Notes: generated by a model not told the origin, from the sequence alone. A stretch of 64,000 bases of DNA from Hugenholtzia roseola DSM 9546 (GCF_000422585.1 NZ_AUGI01000025.1:108833-172832); one strand, 5' to 3'. Shown: positions 34,859-43,835, numbered from the stretch's first letter. A program made the numbers and translations.

Positions 34859-34894
34859 CCAAATTAGGTCTAATTAGGGTCTAATTGGGGTCTA
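34859..34894. repeat. Three TAGACC(CC) units starting in the carrier-protein stop codon
   Basis: Read on the minus strand, TAGACCCCAAT-TAGACCCTAAT-TAGACCTAAT follows the gene end, and the first TAG is its stop codon. The same arrangement occurs at the end of rlpA (22539). Confidence 0.6.
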
Positions 34895-35392
34895 ATTTTC
34901 AAATTCTATCAGCACCGCGCCCTTTTCCACATTTTGGCGTTTCTCAACCTTAATGGCTTTGATAGTCGCTTTTATGGGGGCTTTCAGGGCATTTTCCATC
35001 TTCATGGCTTCCAAAATAAGCAGCGGCTCGCCCTTTTCTATGGTATCGCCTTCTTTGACCAAAATATCTACCACTAAACCGGGCATAGGGGCTTTGAGGT
35101 GGCTCACCGCTTGGGTGTTTTGGCTTTGAATCCCCATCTTTTTGAGCAACAAGTCCATTTCTGTCGCAATTTCTACCGATAAAGGCTTTCCATTGATAAG
35201 CAGTTGTGCCGTCTTTTCGAGGCGATTGAGGGCGCGAACTTCGATGCGATAAGATTGGGTAGCTGCCAAGATGTGAAAATGTTGCGCATCGAGGCGTTGG
35301 ACATCGGCTTGAAAGGGACTGCCATTGATAAAAAGTTGGTCGGCTTTGCGTTCAAGGGCGTAGGTCTGGTCTGCAATTTTTACTTCAAACAT
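34892..35392 (-). CDS. Biotin carboxyl carrier protein
   Basis: A 166-residue biotin/lipoyl attachment protein. The C-terminal hammerhead domain (about residues 96-164) has KAPMPGLVVDILVKEGDTIEKGEPLLILEAMKMENALKAPIKATI, with the biotinylated lysine in AMKM. The N-terminal 90 residues are the extension found in carrier subunits of propionyl-, acetyl- or oxaloacetate-type carboxylases of Bacteroidota. The carboxylase and transferase genes are not adjacent, so the parent complex is not defined. The TAG stop lies in a tandem repeat. Confidence 0.85.
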   Translation of the reverse strand: MFEVKIADQTYALERKADQLFINGSPFQADVQRLDAQHFHILAATQSYRIEVRALNRLEKTAQLLINGKPLSVEIATEMDLLLKKMGIQSQNTQAVSHLKAPMPGLVVDILVKEGDTIEKGEPLLILEAMKMENALKAPIKATIKAIKVEKRQNVEKGAVLIEFEN

Positions 35393-35604
35393 AAAAGGAA
35401 ATTCTGATTAGAGGGCAAGGCTACTATGGAAACTCAAAAGACAAAGATGCGTTAAATTTTTCAAAATAAAAAATACAACACTTCGCCGCAAAGTGAGTTT
35501 TTGAAAATGTTTGATAGCTTTGCAAAGGTGAAAGGCTGTGTTATCAAATGAATATTTTTTCATAACTTGCTTTTCCTACCCCAGACCCTAAACCTCACGT
35601 TTTT

Positions 35605-35991
35605 ATGCTCCCTTCCGCTTCCTTCGAGCCACGCCAAGCCACGTGGCAACCCCTGACCTCACTTGCCGATTTAGAGCAAGCCAAAAACCTTTCCCAACAA
35701 CACCCTATCGTCATTTTCAAGCACAGCACCGAATGTCCTGTTAGTGCTTCTGCCCTGCGCCGCCTCGAACAGGGTTGGCTACAAGATGAGGAAAATTCTA
35801 AAATCACTATCTTTTACCTCGATTTGCTTCGCTACCGCAATCTTTCTAACTTGATTGCTGACGATTTTGAAGTCAAACACGAATCGCCGCAAATTTTGGT
35901 CATTACAGAAGGCAGAGCCGCTGCGCACCTTTCACACCACCAGATTTCATACCCTGCCTTGCAGGAGGCTATCCAAAACCTAAGCGCGTAA
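35605..35991 (+). CDS. ytxJ: Monothiol bacilliredoxin YtxJ (BrxC)
   Basis: A 128-residue thioredoxin-like protein of the YtxJ family. The active site lies in IVIFKHSTECPVSASALRRLE, with a single Cys and Ser at the resolving position, and the family pattern VKHESPQILVI follows with the cis-proline. YtxJ/BrxC handles mixed disulfides with bacillithiol. It directly precedes bshA (55 bases), a bacillithiol biosynthesis gene, which supports the call. TAGCTTTG at 35515-35522 may be a -7 box. Confidence 0.9.
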   Translation: MLPSASFEPRQATWQPLTSLADLEQAKNLSQQHPIVIFKHSTECPVSASALRRLEQGWLQDEENSKITIFYLDLLRYRNLSNLIADDFEVKHESPQILVITEGRAAAHLSHHQISYPALQEAIQNLSA

Positions 35992-36046
35992 GTCCGAAGC
36001 GCATTTTAATCCTACTAACCCCCTCATTTTCAATCAATAATCGTCT

Positions 36047-37189
36047 ATGCAAAACTCATCTCGCCTCAAAATTGGAGTCGTGTGTTACCCTACTTTTGGG
36101 GGCAGCGGCGTAGTCGCCACCGAATTAGGCAAAGCCTTAGCCGAAACAGGGCGGTACTGCGTCCATTTTATCACCTACGACCAGCCCTCGCGCTTAGATT
36201 TACTTAGCAATTCTGTTTTTTACCATAAAGTCGATATCCAGACCTATCCGCTTTTTCGCTACCCGCCCTACGAATTAGCCTTAGCCAGCAAGATGGTCAA
36301 TGTAGTAAAATATGAAAAATTAGACCTTTTGCACGTGCATTACGCCATTCCACACGCCTCCGCTGCTTTTATGGCAAAGCAAATTTTAGCCTCCGAAGGC
36401 AGGCATATTCCTGTGGTAACGACCCTGCATGGCACAGATATTACCCTGGTAGGCAAAGACCCCAGCTATGCACCTGTTGTGGCTTTTAGTATCGAACAAT
36501 CCGACATCGTTACGGCAGTTTCGGCAAGTTTGCGCGACGAAACTTACGACACTTTTGGGGTGAAAAAGGAAATTCACGTCGTCCCTAACTTCATTGATTT
36601 AGAGCGTTTTAAGAAGCAAAAGAAGGAACATTTCAAACGCGCCATCTGTCCCAACGGCGAAAAATTATTGGTGCATACTTCTAATTTTAGAAAGGTAAAG
36701 CGTGTAGATGATGTAGTAGCCGTTTTCGAGCGCGTGCGTGAAAAAATCCCTGCCAAATTGCTTTTAGTGGGTGATGGTCCCGAACGCCGCCGTTTGGAAC
36801 AATATTGTCAGGAAAAGGGACTTTTTGAAGATGTAAGGTTTTTGGGCGAAATTGAAGCCATAGAGGAGGTCTTATCTGTGGCAGATGTCTTTGTGATGCC
36901 CTCTGCCAAAGAGAGTTTTGGATTGGCAGCCTTAGAAGCGATGGCTTGCGAAGTTCCCGTAATTGCCTCTAATACAGGCGGTTTGCCCGAATTGATAGAA
37001 CAAGGCATCAGTGGCTTTATGAGCCAAGTGGAAGATGTGGAGGATATGGCGAAAAACGCGCTCTTTATCCTCGATGATGCCAATTTACCTACCTTCAAAA
37101 CACAGGCACTGCGCCGCGCCAAAGAGTTTGAAGTGGCACATATTTTGCCGCAATACGAGGATTTATACCATTTAGCTTTGAAAAAATAA
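36047..37189 (+). CDS. bshA: N-acetylglucosaminyl L-malate synthase BshA
   Basis: A 380-residue GT4 glycosyltransferase, the first step of bacillithiol synthesis, joining UDP-GlcNAc and L-malate. The diagnostic BshA start KIGVVCYPTFGGSGVVATELGKALA is present. It continues with HVHYAIPHA, VTTLHGTDITLVGKDPSYAP, VPNFIDLERF, LLLVGDGPERRRLE and the nucleotide-sugar motif MPSAKESFGLAALEAMACEVPVIAS. It is cotranscribed with ytxJ and followed 28 bases later by the SIR2-like gene. Confidence 0.95.
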   Translation: MQNSSRLKIGVVCYPTFGGSGVVATELGKALAETGRYCVHFITYDQPSRLDLLSNSVFYHKVDIQTYPLFRYPPYELALASKMVNVVKYEKLDLLHVHYAIPHASAAFMAKQILASEGRHIPVVTTLHGTDITLVGKDPSYAPVVAFSIEQSDIVTAVSASLRDETYDTFGVKKEIHVVPNFIDLERFKKQKKEHFKRAICPNGEKLLVHTSNFRKVKRVDDVVAVFERVREKIPAKLLLVGDGPERRRLEQYCQEKGLFEDVRFLGEIEAIEEVLSVADVFVMPSAKESFGLAALEAMACEVPVIASNTGGLPELIEQGISGFMSQVEDVEDMAKNALFILDDANLPTFKTQALRRAKEFEVAHILPQYEDLYHLALKK

Positions 37190-37217
37190 TCTTTTTATCT
37201 CACTAACTTTTTGGTCT

Positions 37218-38195
37218 ATGTGTCAGGGTATTCATTGGGGAACGATTATTCGCCCCCTACAACAAGGAAAATGCGTCTTTGTATTAGGAGATGACTTGGA
37301 AATAGAGGCAGGCAAAAATCTCAAAGACTTTCTTTTCGAAGACCTTTCCCAAAAAAATGAGGAAGGATTCTTACATCTACAAAAGCCAAAAGAAAAAACA
37401 CAAATCTGCTGGCGAATAGACGAAAAGCTAACAAAAATTACACCGCCTTCCTACTATGAAAAGTTGGTGCAAATTCCTTTTCATACCCTTATTTCACTTC
37501 ACTTTGACAACCTCTTGGAGCGCGTCTTTTTAGAAAAGGGCTTTGCCTATGAATCTCATTTTTACTACAAAAAGAAAGCCGCCCCCGATTTGCCCCTGCC
37601 TACTGCCGAGCGTCCGCTGCTCTACAATCTTTTCGGAAAGTTGGGCGAAGATGAATCGGTGGTACTTTCCAAAGATGACGTTTTCGACTTTCTCTTTTCT
37701 ATCTTAGGCGATTTTAGGCTTCCCAAAACGCTTAGTCAGCAACTTCAAGAGGCTACCAACGTCATCTTTTTGGGCTGTCGCTACAATTCTTGGCAGACAG
37801 AACTTATCATGAAACTCCTTGATTTTCAGAGCGGTTACGCGCTTTTTAAAAATGAAGCCATCAGCGAAAGCAAGCGCATCTTTTATACCGAAAAGCTACA
37901 ACTCGAATTTTTGGAGTGTCCCCCACAGGAATTTATTGCAGCCCTTTATGAGCAATGCAAGGAGCGCGATTTGCTGCGTACAGTTCAAAAAGAGAACGCT
38001 ACCCTTATCCGTCTTTCCGAAAAAGAACGCCAAGATTTGGAAACCAATTTGGAAGGGCTGCTCGAAAAACTTAGCTTTTTTAGAGAAGAAAAGACCCTTG
38101 CCACAGATGTAGAGCAAAAATTTGCCCTCAATAAGCGCATCAAACAGCTCGAAGCCGAAGTAGAGGAAATTCGAGGCAAACTCGAAGCCCATTAG
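37218..38195 (+). CDS. SIR2-fold protein with degenerate active site and C-terminal coiled coil
   Basis: A 325-residue cytosolic protein. Residues 15-205 follow the SIR2-like pattern: KCVFVLGDDLEIE at the nucleotide loop, PFHTLISLHFDNLLE where active proteins have TNYDNLLE, LLYNLFGKLGEDESVVLSKDDVFDFL where they have LHG, and NVIFLGCRYN. The catalytic Asn and His are thus His and Phe. Residues 265-325 form a charged coiled coil (LEKLSFFREEKTLATDVEQKFALNKRIKQLE) like the effector-associated domains of conflict systems. It lies 153 bases ahead of an nSTAND-LRR ATPase on the same strand. It probably acts as a nucleotide-binding partner or adaptor; the role is inferred. Confidence 0.7.
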   Translation: MCQGIHWGTIIRPLQQGKCVFVLGDDLEIEAGKNLKDFLFEDLSQKNEEGFLHLQKPKEKTQICWRIDEKLTKITPPSYYEKLVQIPFHTLISLHFDNLLERVFLEKGFAYESHFYYKKKAAPDLPLPTAERPLLYNLFGKLGEDESVVLSKDDVFDFLFSILGDFRLPKTLSQQLQEATNVIFLGCRYNSWQTELIMKLLDFQSGYALFKNEAISESKRIFYTEKLQLEFLECPPQEFIAALYEQCKERDLLRTVQKENATLIRLSEKERQDLETNLEGLLEKLSFFREEKTLATDVEQKFALNKRIKQLEAEVEEIRGKLEAH

Positions 38196-38348
38196 AAGGG
38201 TAGGTTAGAAAGAGTAAAAAAATTGGGCAAAGGTCGTTTTTATTCTTTTTTTCTAAAAAACTTACTTCTTTTTTGAAAAGCCTCGTATCGCGCTATTTTT
38301 CTAAAAAAATACTTTTTTCTTCTTTTTCACACACAAACTTACCCAAAG

Positions 38349-41093
38349 ATGAGATACCGCTACCCTGGCACACAACCTTTTAGCAAAGACTACGCACCGC
38401 TTTTTTTCGGGCGTAAAGAAGATGCCGAAAAACTGTATCGCAGCATTTTGTTGGAAAAAATGGTAGTGCTACACAGCAAATCGGGCATGGGCAAGACCTC
38501 CCTGCTCAATGCGGCTCTTGTCCCCAAATTAGAACAACAACGCCAAAATAAGGAACAAGGACAATGGCAACAGGTACAAATTCGCTTCGGGGGCTATGTA
38601 GAAGGTGCTACTCCTCCTTTGGAAAATACCATTAAAACGATACAAAATACTTTTTCAACTATCTCTTTTTCTACATTTGGAACAGACTCACTTTGGGAAT
38701 GTCATAAGCATTTGCAAAATAATCAAGTAGAAAAAGTAATCTTAATTTTTGACCAATTTGAGGAATTATTTGACTATCCCGAACAGGAAATTGAGCAATT
38801 TAAAAAACAAATTGCCGAACTTTTTTATACAACCCTGCCCCAACACATTCGCCAAACTTTACAGGAACTTGACCAAGAGGGCGAACTTTCAGACGAAGAA
38901 TTAGAAAAGTGGTACTCCCCTTTTCAGGTCAAAGCCGTCTTTGCCATTCGTTCAGATAAACTTTCACTTTTAAATAGACTTTCAGATAAAATTCCAAATA
39001 TCTTAACAAACTGCTATGAATTAGCCGCCCTTTCACGCGAACAGGCAAAGGAAGCAATCGTTTTGCCTGCCTCTTATCAAGAAAGTGAAACGCCTGATAG
39101 TCAATCGGTTGCGGAACAGTATTTTTTAGCCGCGCCCTTTTCCTACACACCCGAAGCCTTACAGGTCATGCTCGATTTTCTTTCTAATCAGGGCAGAGAG
39201 CGCATCGAATCTTTTCAGTTGCAGATACTCTGTAATAGCATCGAGGAAAAGGTTATCAAGGAAAAAATTAAGGTAGTTACGGCAGAAATGTTGGAAAATT
39301 TAGATAATATTTTTCAAAATTATTACAAACACAAAATTGAATCCATCACCGAAGGCGATACAGCGGCTCAAAATAAGTTGCGAATTTTGATAGAAGACAA
39401 ATTTATTTTTGAAAAAGAGCAACGTCGTGTGCCTTTGTATCAGGGTCAGATTTTGAGTGAAATTAGTCAGGAATTATTAAAAAAATTAGAACAAACACGC
39501 CTTATTAAAGTAGAAAACAGTGTAGCAGGAACTTACATGTACGAACTTGCACACGATACCTTAGTGCCACCGATTTTGAAGCTCAAAGCTGAACGAAAAG
39601 TAGCCGAAGAACGCGCCGCCTATGAAGTTGCCCAAGCGCAAGCCCTACGCGAGGCGCGTGAAAAAGCCGAGCAAGACCGCTTGAAGCGCGAAAAAGCCAA
39701 AAGGCAGTTGCGTTTGGTATTAGTCTTGCTCATTATTTCGGTGGGCGCACTTTTTGCGGCTCTCTATGCCTATTATTACGCCGAAAAGCAGAAAGAGGAG
39801 GCAAATAAAGCCATTTTTCGTGCAGTAGTGGCTTCGATGCAGCTCAAAACGGATAGGGAACTTTTAGATAGTGCCGACGTAAATCAAATTTATTACAATA
39901 ATATTGAAGAACTTTATTTTCCACAATACGGTCTTAAACATTTACCAAATGAGATAGGGAATTTGCCTTTTTTGCGCATTTTGGAGTGCAATGAAAATGA
40001 ATTAGAAGAAATTTCGGAACACCTTTGGGGCTTGGCAAAGCTCGAAAAATTACACCTAAAAGGCAATGAAATTTCGGAAATTCCGCCGATGATATATATG
40101 CTTAGTAGCTTGCGCGATTTAAACCTCGAACGCAATGACATAGAAAAAGTACCTACTGAATTGGCACAACTCAAAAATTTGAAAAAATTAGACCTACGTG
40201 GGAATAAAATTTCGGAAATCGCGCCCGAATTTTACCAAGCTCCAGCCTTGGAATGGCTCTCCCTAACGGGAAATCGGCTGGAAGAAATTGGTGCAGAAAT
40301 AGCAAATTTGAAAAGTTTGCGTCATCTTTATCTATCTGAAAATCAACTAAAAATCCTGCCCGAAAGCATCGGAGATTTGCAAAACTTAGAAACCTGCGAA
40401 ATTCATCAAAATTGGGATTTGAAGACCATTCCTGATGGCTTTTTCAATCTAAAAAAGTTGCGTTATCTTAAAATAGAGTCGCGTTTGGAGTCGCTCTCGC
40501 CACGTCTTGCCAATTTGGAAGCCTTAGATACCTTAGTGATTTACACTGACAACAGCCCTATTCGCCTACCTGATAGTCTTGGCAATTTGAAGAAGCTAAA
40601 ATTTATGATGCTTTTAGATTGTGGCTTGACAGAGCTCCCCAAAAGTGTCAGCGGGCTTGAAGAGTTAAGTGTCCTTGTTATTTCGAACTCCAAAATTAAG
40701 GAACTTCCTGATGAAATGGGCAAATTGAGCAATTTAAGGAAAATGACGATTTCAGGCTCCGAACTAAGTCTATTGCCCGATTCACTCTACAATCTTAACA
40801 GTTTGGTAGAACTGCACCTTCCTAACAATCGCTTGCAGTCCTTAGACAGTAAAATTAGCGAATTGAAGGGATTGGAAAAACTCTCTCTTTCTCACAACCA
40901 ACTCACAAGCCTACCGATTGAAATAGGCAAGCTCAAAAATTTGAAGTATCTGGATTTGAGAAATAATCCAATTCCACTTTCAGAAATAGCAAAAATAAAG
41001 AAATTATTACCTAATTGCGACATCAACCACGAAACGCTATCCGAAGCAACGACCTCACAAGAGGGTTCGGGCTATTCGCAGGAGCGGCGTTAG
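38349..41093 (+). CDS. nSTAND1-type ATPase with membrane helix and leucine-rich repeats
   Basis: A 914-residue NLR-like protein. The N-terminal YPGTQPFSKDYAPLFFGRKED is the typical nSTAND1 entry. Walker A is HSKSGMGKTS (43-51), Walker B ILIFDQFEEL (131-140), then AIRSDKLSLLNRL (199-211), a winged-helix part ending YELAHDTLVPPI (398-409), a charged coiled coil (412-452) and one membrane helix (about 454-476). From about 510 to 890 there are some 16 leucine-rich repeats of 23 residues (LxxLxLxxNxLxxLPxxIxxL). Such STAND proteins sense ligands through the repeats. With the SIR2-fold gene it resembles an immune or signalling module. The sensed ligand is unknown. Confidence 0.85.
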   Translation: MRYRYPGTQPFSKDYAPLFFGRKEDAEKLYRSILLEKMVVLHSKSGMGKTSLLNAALVPKLEQQRQNKEQGQWQQVQIRFGGYVEGATPPLENTIKTIQNTFSTISFSTFGTDSLWECHKHLQNNQVEKVILIFDQFEELFDYPEQEIEQFKKQIAELFYTTLPQHIRQTLQELDQEGELSDEELEKWYSPFQVKAVFAIRSDKLSLLNRLSDKIPNILTNCYELAALSREQAKEAIVLPASYQESETPDSQSVAEQYFLAAPFSYTPEALQVMLDFLSNQGRERIESFQLQILCNSIEEKVIKEKIKVVTAEMLENLDNIFQNYYKHKIESITEGDTAAQNKLRILIEDKFIFEKEQRRVPLYQGQILSEISQELLKKLEQTRLIKVENSVAGTYMYELAHDTLVPPILKLKAERKVAEERAAYEVAQAQALREAREKAEQDRLKREKAKRQLRLVLVLLIISVGALFAALYAYYYAEKQKEEANKAIFRAVVASMQLKTDRELLDSADVNQIYYNNIEELYFPQYGLKHLPNEIGNLPFLRILECNENELEEISEHLWGLAKLEKLHLKGNEISEIPPMIYMLSSLRDLNLERNDIEKVPTELAQLKNLKKLDLRGNKISEIAPEFYQAPALEWLSLTGNRLEEIGAEIANLKSLRHLYLSENQLKILPESIGDLQNLETCEIHQNWDLKTIPDGFFNLKKLRYLKIESRLESLSPRLANLEALDTLVIYTDNSPIRLPDSLGNLKKLKFMMLLDCGLTELPKSVSGLEELSVLVISNSKIKELPDEMGKLSNLRKMTISGSELSLLPDSLYNLNSLVELHLPNNRLQSLDSKISELKGLEKLSLSHNQLTSLPIEIGKLKNLKYLDLRNNPIPLSEIAKIKKLLPNCDINHETLSEATTSQEGSGYSQERR

Positions 41094-41214
41094 GGCGAAC
41101 CAAAATTGGCTTTAAGTTTGATTTTTGCAGGTAAAAATTGTAAAATTCATTTTTTCCACGTATCTTGACCCTTCAAGTATTACGCATTTTCCAACTTCCT
41201 TTCGCAACCGTTTT

Positions 41215-43452
41215 ATGGGAATGATAAAAAAACTACAAGTAGCATCAGGCGTATTTTGGGTAGAAATTCCGAAGGCACAAATTTTTATGCTTTGTGGCTG
41301 TCCTGCTGATGCGGTCAAACTGCTTAAAAAAAGGGGTTTGATAGAATCCGTCGTAACGGGCGGCATTGCGCACGAAACGGGTCCTAACGTCATCTTGCTT
41401 TCCGAAGTCCTGATGCAAAACGGTAGTTTTTCAAATCTGACCGAATTCCCTGCCATGCAGATGCTCTACTTGCAGGGCATGGTCATTCCCAATCACCCCA
41501 ATAATACGGGCATCAAGCCCATGCTGGTCGGCATTAAGGAGCAGGTAGATGCGCAAATGGCTTATTTCTATTGTGGCAATTATGGTTTGATAGACAAAGC
41601 CGAAATCATGGCGGCAGGTATCGGCGAAAAAACCGCCGAGGAGATGTTGCGCATGAAACTGCATTTTGCTTTTGGCAGAATCAAAGAATCGCATGAAATT
41701 TTGGAAGCGCGTTATATTCCCGAAAGCAATAACAACGGCATTGCAGACGAAACGGTAGCCATTCGAAACAACGTTTTTATCACAAAAAAAGACTTCAATA
41801 TCTATGAAATAGCCTACAAAGATGGCGAAATTGAAGAAAAAATAGAAGTGAATCTCAACTTAAAATTAGAAGAACGCTATGAAGCTCCTTATCAATTAGG
41901 CTATCATTTGGTAGAGCGCGAATATTTTGCCGTCGTACATTCAGGCGAAGGCGACGGTTGGGACATCAATCGCCCCTGCATGGCAAGTATCATTATTTAT
42001 CAGGGCAAAGTGTATATCATAGATGCGGGACCTAATATCCTGACAAGCCTTAACTATTTGGGTATCAGCGTCAATGAGATAGAAGGTATTTTTCATACCC
42101 ATGCCCACGACGACCATTTTGCAGGACTTACGACGCTTATCCGCACCGACCGCAAGTTTAAATACTTCGCCACGCCTTTGGTACGCAAATCGGTTACGAA
42201 AAAACTTTGCGCCCTTATGTCTATTCCAGAGGAGAGTTTTCACAATTTTTTTGATGTGCAAGACCTCACCTTCGACTCTTGGTCGGATATAGAGGGTTTG
42301 GAAGTGATGCCCGTCTTTTCGCCGCACCCCGTAGATACCAATATTTTCTTTTTTCGCGTTTATTGGAACGGCGAATATAAAACCTATGCGCACTTGGCAG
42401 ATGTTATTTCTTTTGATGCTTTTTCTAAAATGTATCAAGAATCAAATCCCGAAAAGAGCATCATCTCCGAACATACCTACCAAAAAGTAAAAGAAGCCTA
42501 TTTGCGCCCCACACATCTGAAAAAAATAGACATCGGCGGCGGCATGATACATGGCAATGCCGAAGATTACCGTCAAGACCATTCCGACAAAATCGTCTTG
42601 GCGCATACACACCGCCCCCTGACGGTGAAAGAACGCGAAATAGGCTCCTCGGCGGCTTTTGGCATGGTCGATACCCTTATTCCTTCTAATAAAGATTATC
42701 TTACGCATTTTTCATATCAATATTTGAAGTTTTATTTTCCCGATGCACCCGAACACGAAATTCAATTCCTTATCAATCACCCCATTACGTCCTTTAATGC
42801 AGGTACAATTTTATTTAAAAAAGGGGGCATCAGCGAAACTGTCTATCTCATTCTAACAGGTTCGGTAGAATTTGCCGACAGCATCAGTGGCAACCCCAAT
42901 ATTTTGCCCGCAGGCTCGCTCATCGATTTTTACTCGCATTACCTCAATTCGAACACAAACCAGACCTATCGCACCGCCAGCCACATCAACGCCTTAGAGA
43001 TTCCGATTGAAGCCTATCGCCGTTTTATTTCACGAAATAATCTATATGCTGAAATAAAAAGAGTGGAAAGCAATATCGTCTTTCTCAAAAATACTTGGCT
43101 TTTTGGGGAAGTTGTTTCTTTCCCTATCCTAACCAAAATCGCCAAAACGATGGAAGTGGCGCAGCTACCCACTCACGCGCCTATTTCGCAGAAACAAATC
43201 TTGTATTTGGTCAGAAATGGACAAGTTCGCCTTACTTTGGGCGATAATTTTGTAGAAACGCTACAAAAAGGAAACTTCTTTGGTGCAGAGGAAGTTTGGG
43301 TTTCACGCGCGTCTGCGCCTTTCTATGCCGATTTCGAAGCCGATACCGAACTTATTTCCATTCCTTTCGAAACGGTCAAAAATATTCCGATTGTCTATTG
43401 GAAGTTTTTAGAAACCTATGAAAAGAGGCTCAAAAAGGGCGCGGGGAAATAG
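41215..43452 (+). CDS. Metallo-beta-lactamase-fold hydrolase with two cNMP-binding domains
   Basis: A 745-residue protein starting at the ATG at 41215. The N-terminal 240 residues hold a CGCPADAVKLLKKRG segment of unknown type. A metallo-beta-lactamase domain follows with the full metal motif FHTHAHDDHFAG near residue 295, the histidine in FSPHPVDTN and a late LAHTHRPL. Two cyclic-nucleotide-binding folds follow: TSFNAGTILFKKGGISETVYLILTGSVEFAD (from about 518) and YLVRNGQVRLTLGD...GNFFGAEEVW. It may be a cNMP-gated hydrolase. Its GGGAAATAG end is duplicated by a mobile element. Confidence 0.75.
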   Translation: MGMIKKLQVASGVFWVEIPKAQIFMLCGCPADAVKLLKKRGLIESVVTGGIAHETGPNVILLSEVLMQNGSFSNLTEFPAMQMLYLQGMVIPNHPNNTGIKPMLVGIKEQVDAQMAYFYCGNYGLIDKAEIMAAGIGEKTAEEMLRMKLHFAFGRIKESHEILEARYIPESNNNGIADETVAIRNNVFITKKDFNIYEIAYKDGEIEEKIEVNLNLKLEERYEAPYQLGYHLVEREYFAVVHSGEGDGWDINRPCMASIIIYQGKVYIIDAGPNILTSLNYLGISVNEIEGIFHTHAHDDHFAGLTTLIRTDRKFKYFATPLVRKSVTKKLCALMSIPEESFHNFFDVQDLTFDSWSDIEGLEVMPVFSPHPVDTNIFFFRVYWNGEYKTYAHLADVISFDAFSKMYQESNPEKSIISEHTYQKVKEAYLRPTHLKKIDIGGGMIHGNAEDYRQDHSDKIVLAHTHRPLTVKEREIGSSAAFGMVDTLIPSNKDYLTHFSYQYLKFYFPDAPEHEIQFLINHPITSFNAGTILFKKGGISETVYLILTGSVEFADSISGNPNILPAGSLIDFYSHYLNSNTNQTYRTASHINALEIPIEAYRRFISRNNLYAEIKRVESNIVFLKNTWLFGEVVSFPILTKIAKTMEVAQLPTHAPISQKQILYLVRNGQVRLTLGDNFVETLQKGNFFGAEEVWVSRASAPFYADFEADTELISIPFETVKNIPIVYWKFLETYEKRLKKGAGK

Positions 43453-43638
43453 CAGTAATGTTAAGTTCTGTAAAAAGCCTTGTTTTGTCAAAGTTTGGTC
43501 AAACTTGACACGAAATAAAATTTGGACTGAACCCTATTTTTGGGTCTGAAAATCCTTTTTTATTTCAATCGCACTGCGGACAAGGCAATGCCTTGTCCCT
43601 ACATTTGAATCTGTTTTTTTAGAATTTAACATCACTGA
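43453..43638. mobile_element. MITE-like element, family 1, best copy
   Basis: This is 186 bp with terminal inverted repeats: left CAGTAATGTTAAGTTCT, right AGAATTTAACATCACTG, 15 of 17 matching. It contains the palindrome GGACAAGGCA-A-TGCCTTGTCC. It is flanked by exact 9-bp direct repeats GGGAAATAG (43444-43452 and 43639-43647); the left copy includes the TAG stop of the preceding gene. No transposase is encoded, as in miniature elements moved in trans. Confidence 0.85.
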
Positions 43639-43835
43639 GGGAAATAGCCCCTGTGGAGGCGAATTTGGAAACCTGTTGGCTTTGTTGCGTTGGCTTTTAA
43701 AAAGTAAAACTATCATATACAAAAAAAAATGCAGCCAAAGGAATAGTTTGCGTATCATTTTTTTTATGCTTACCTTTGCCCAAAAGCCTTTTTGGGGCAA
43801 CGCTGTTTTTACTATCCATTCAAGACCAATAAACA

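Noticed and set aside
41941..42438. 165-residue frame antisense to the MBL/cNMP gene
   Set aside because: It mirrors the conserved metal-site region of the real gene and has no domain character of its own.
43453..43638. Riboswitch or small RNA gene
   Set aside because: The terminal inverted repeats, 9-bp duplications and multiple copies fit a mobile element better.
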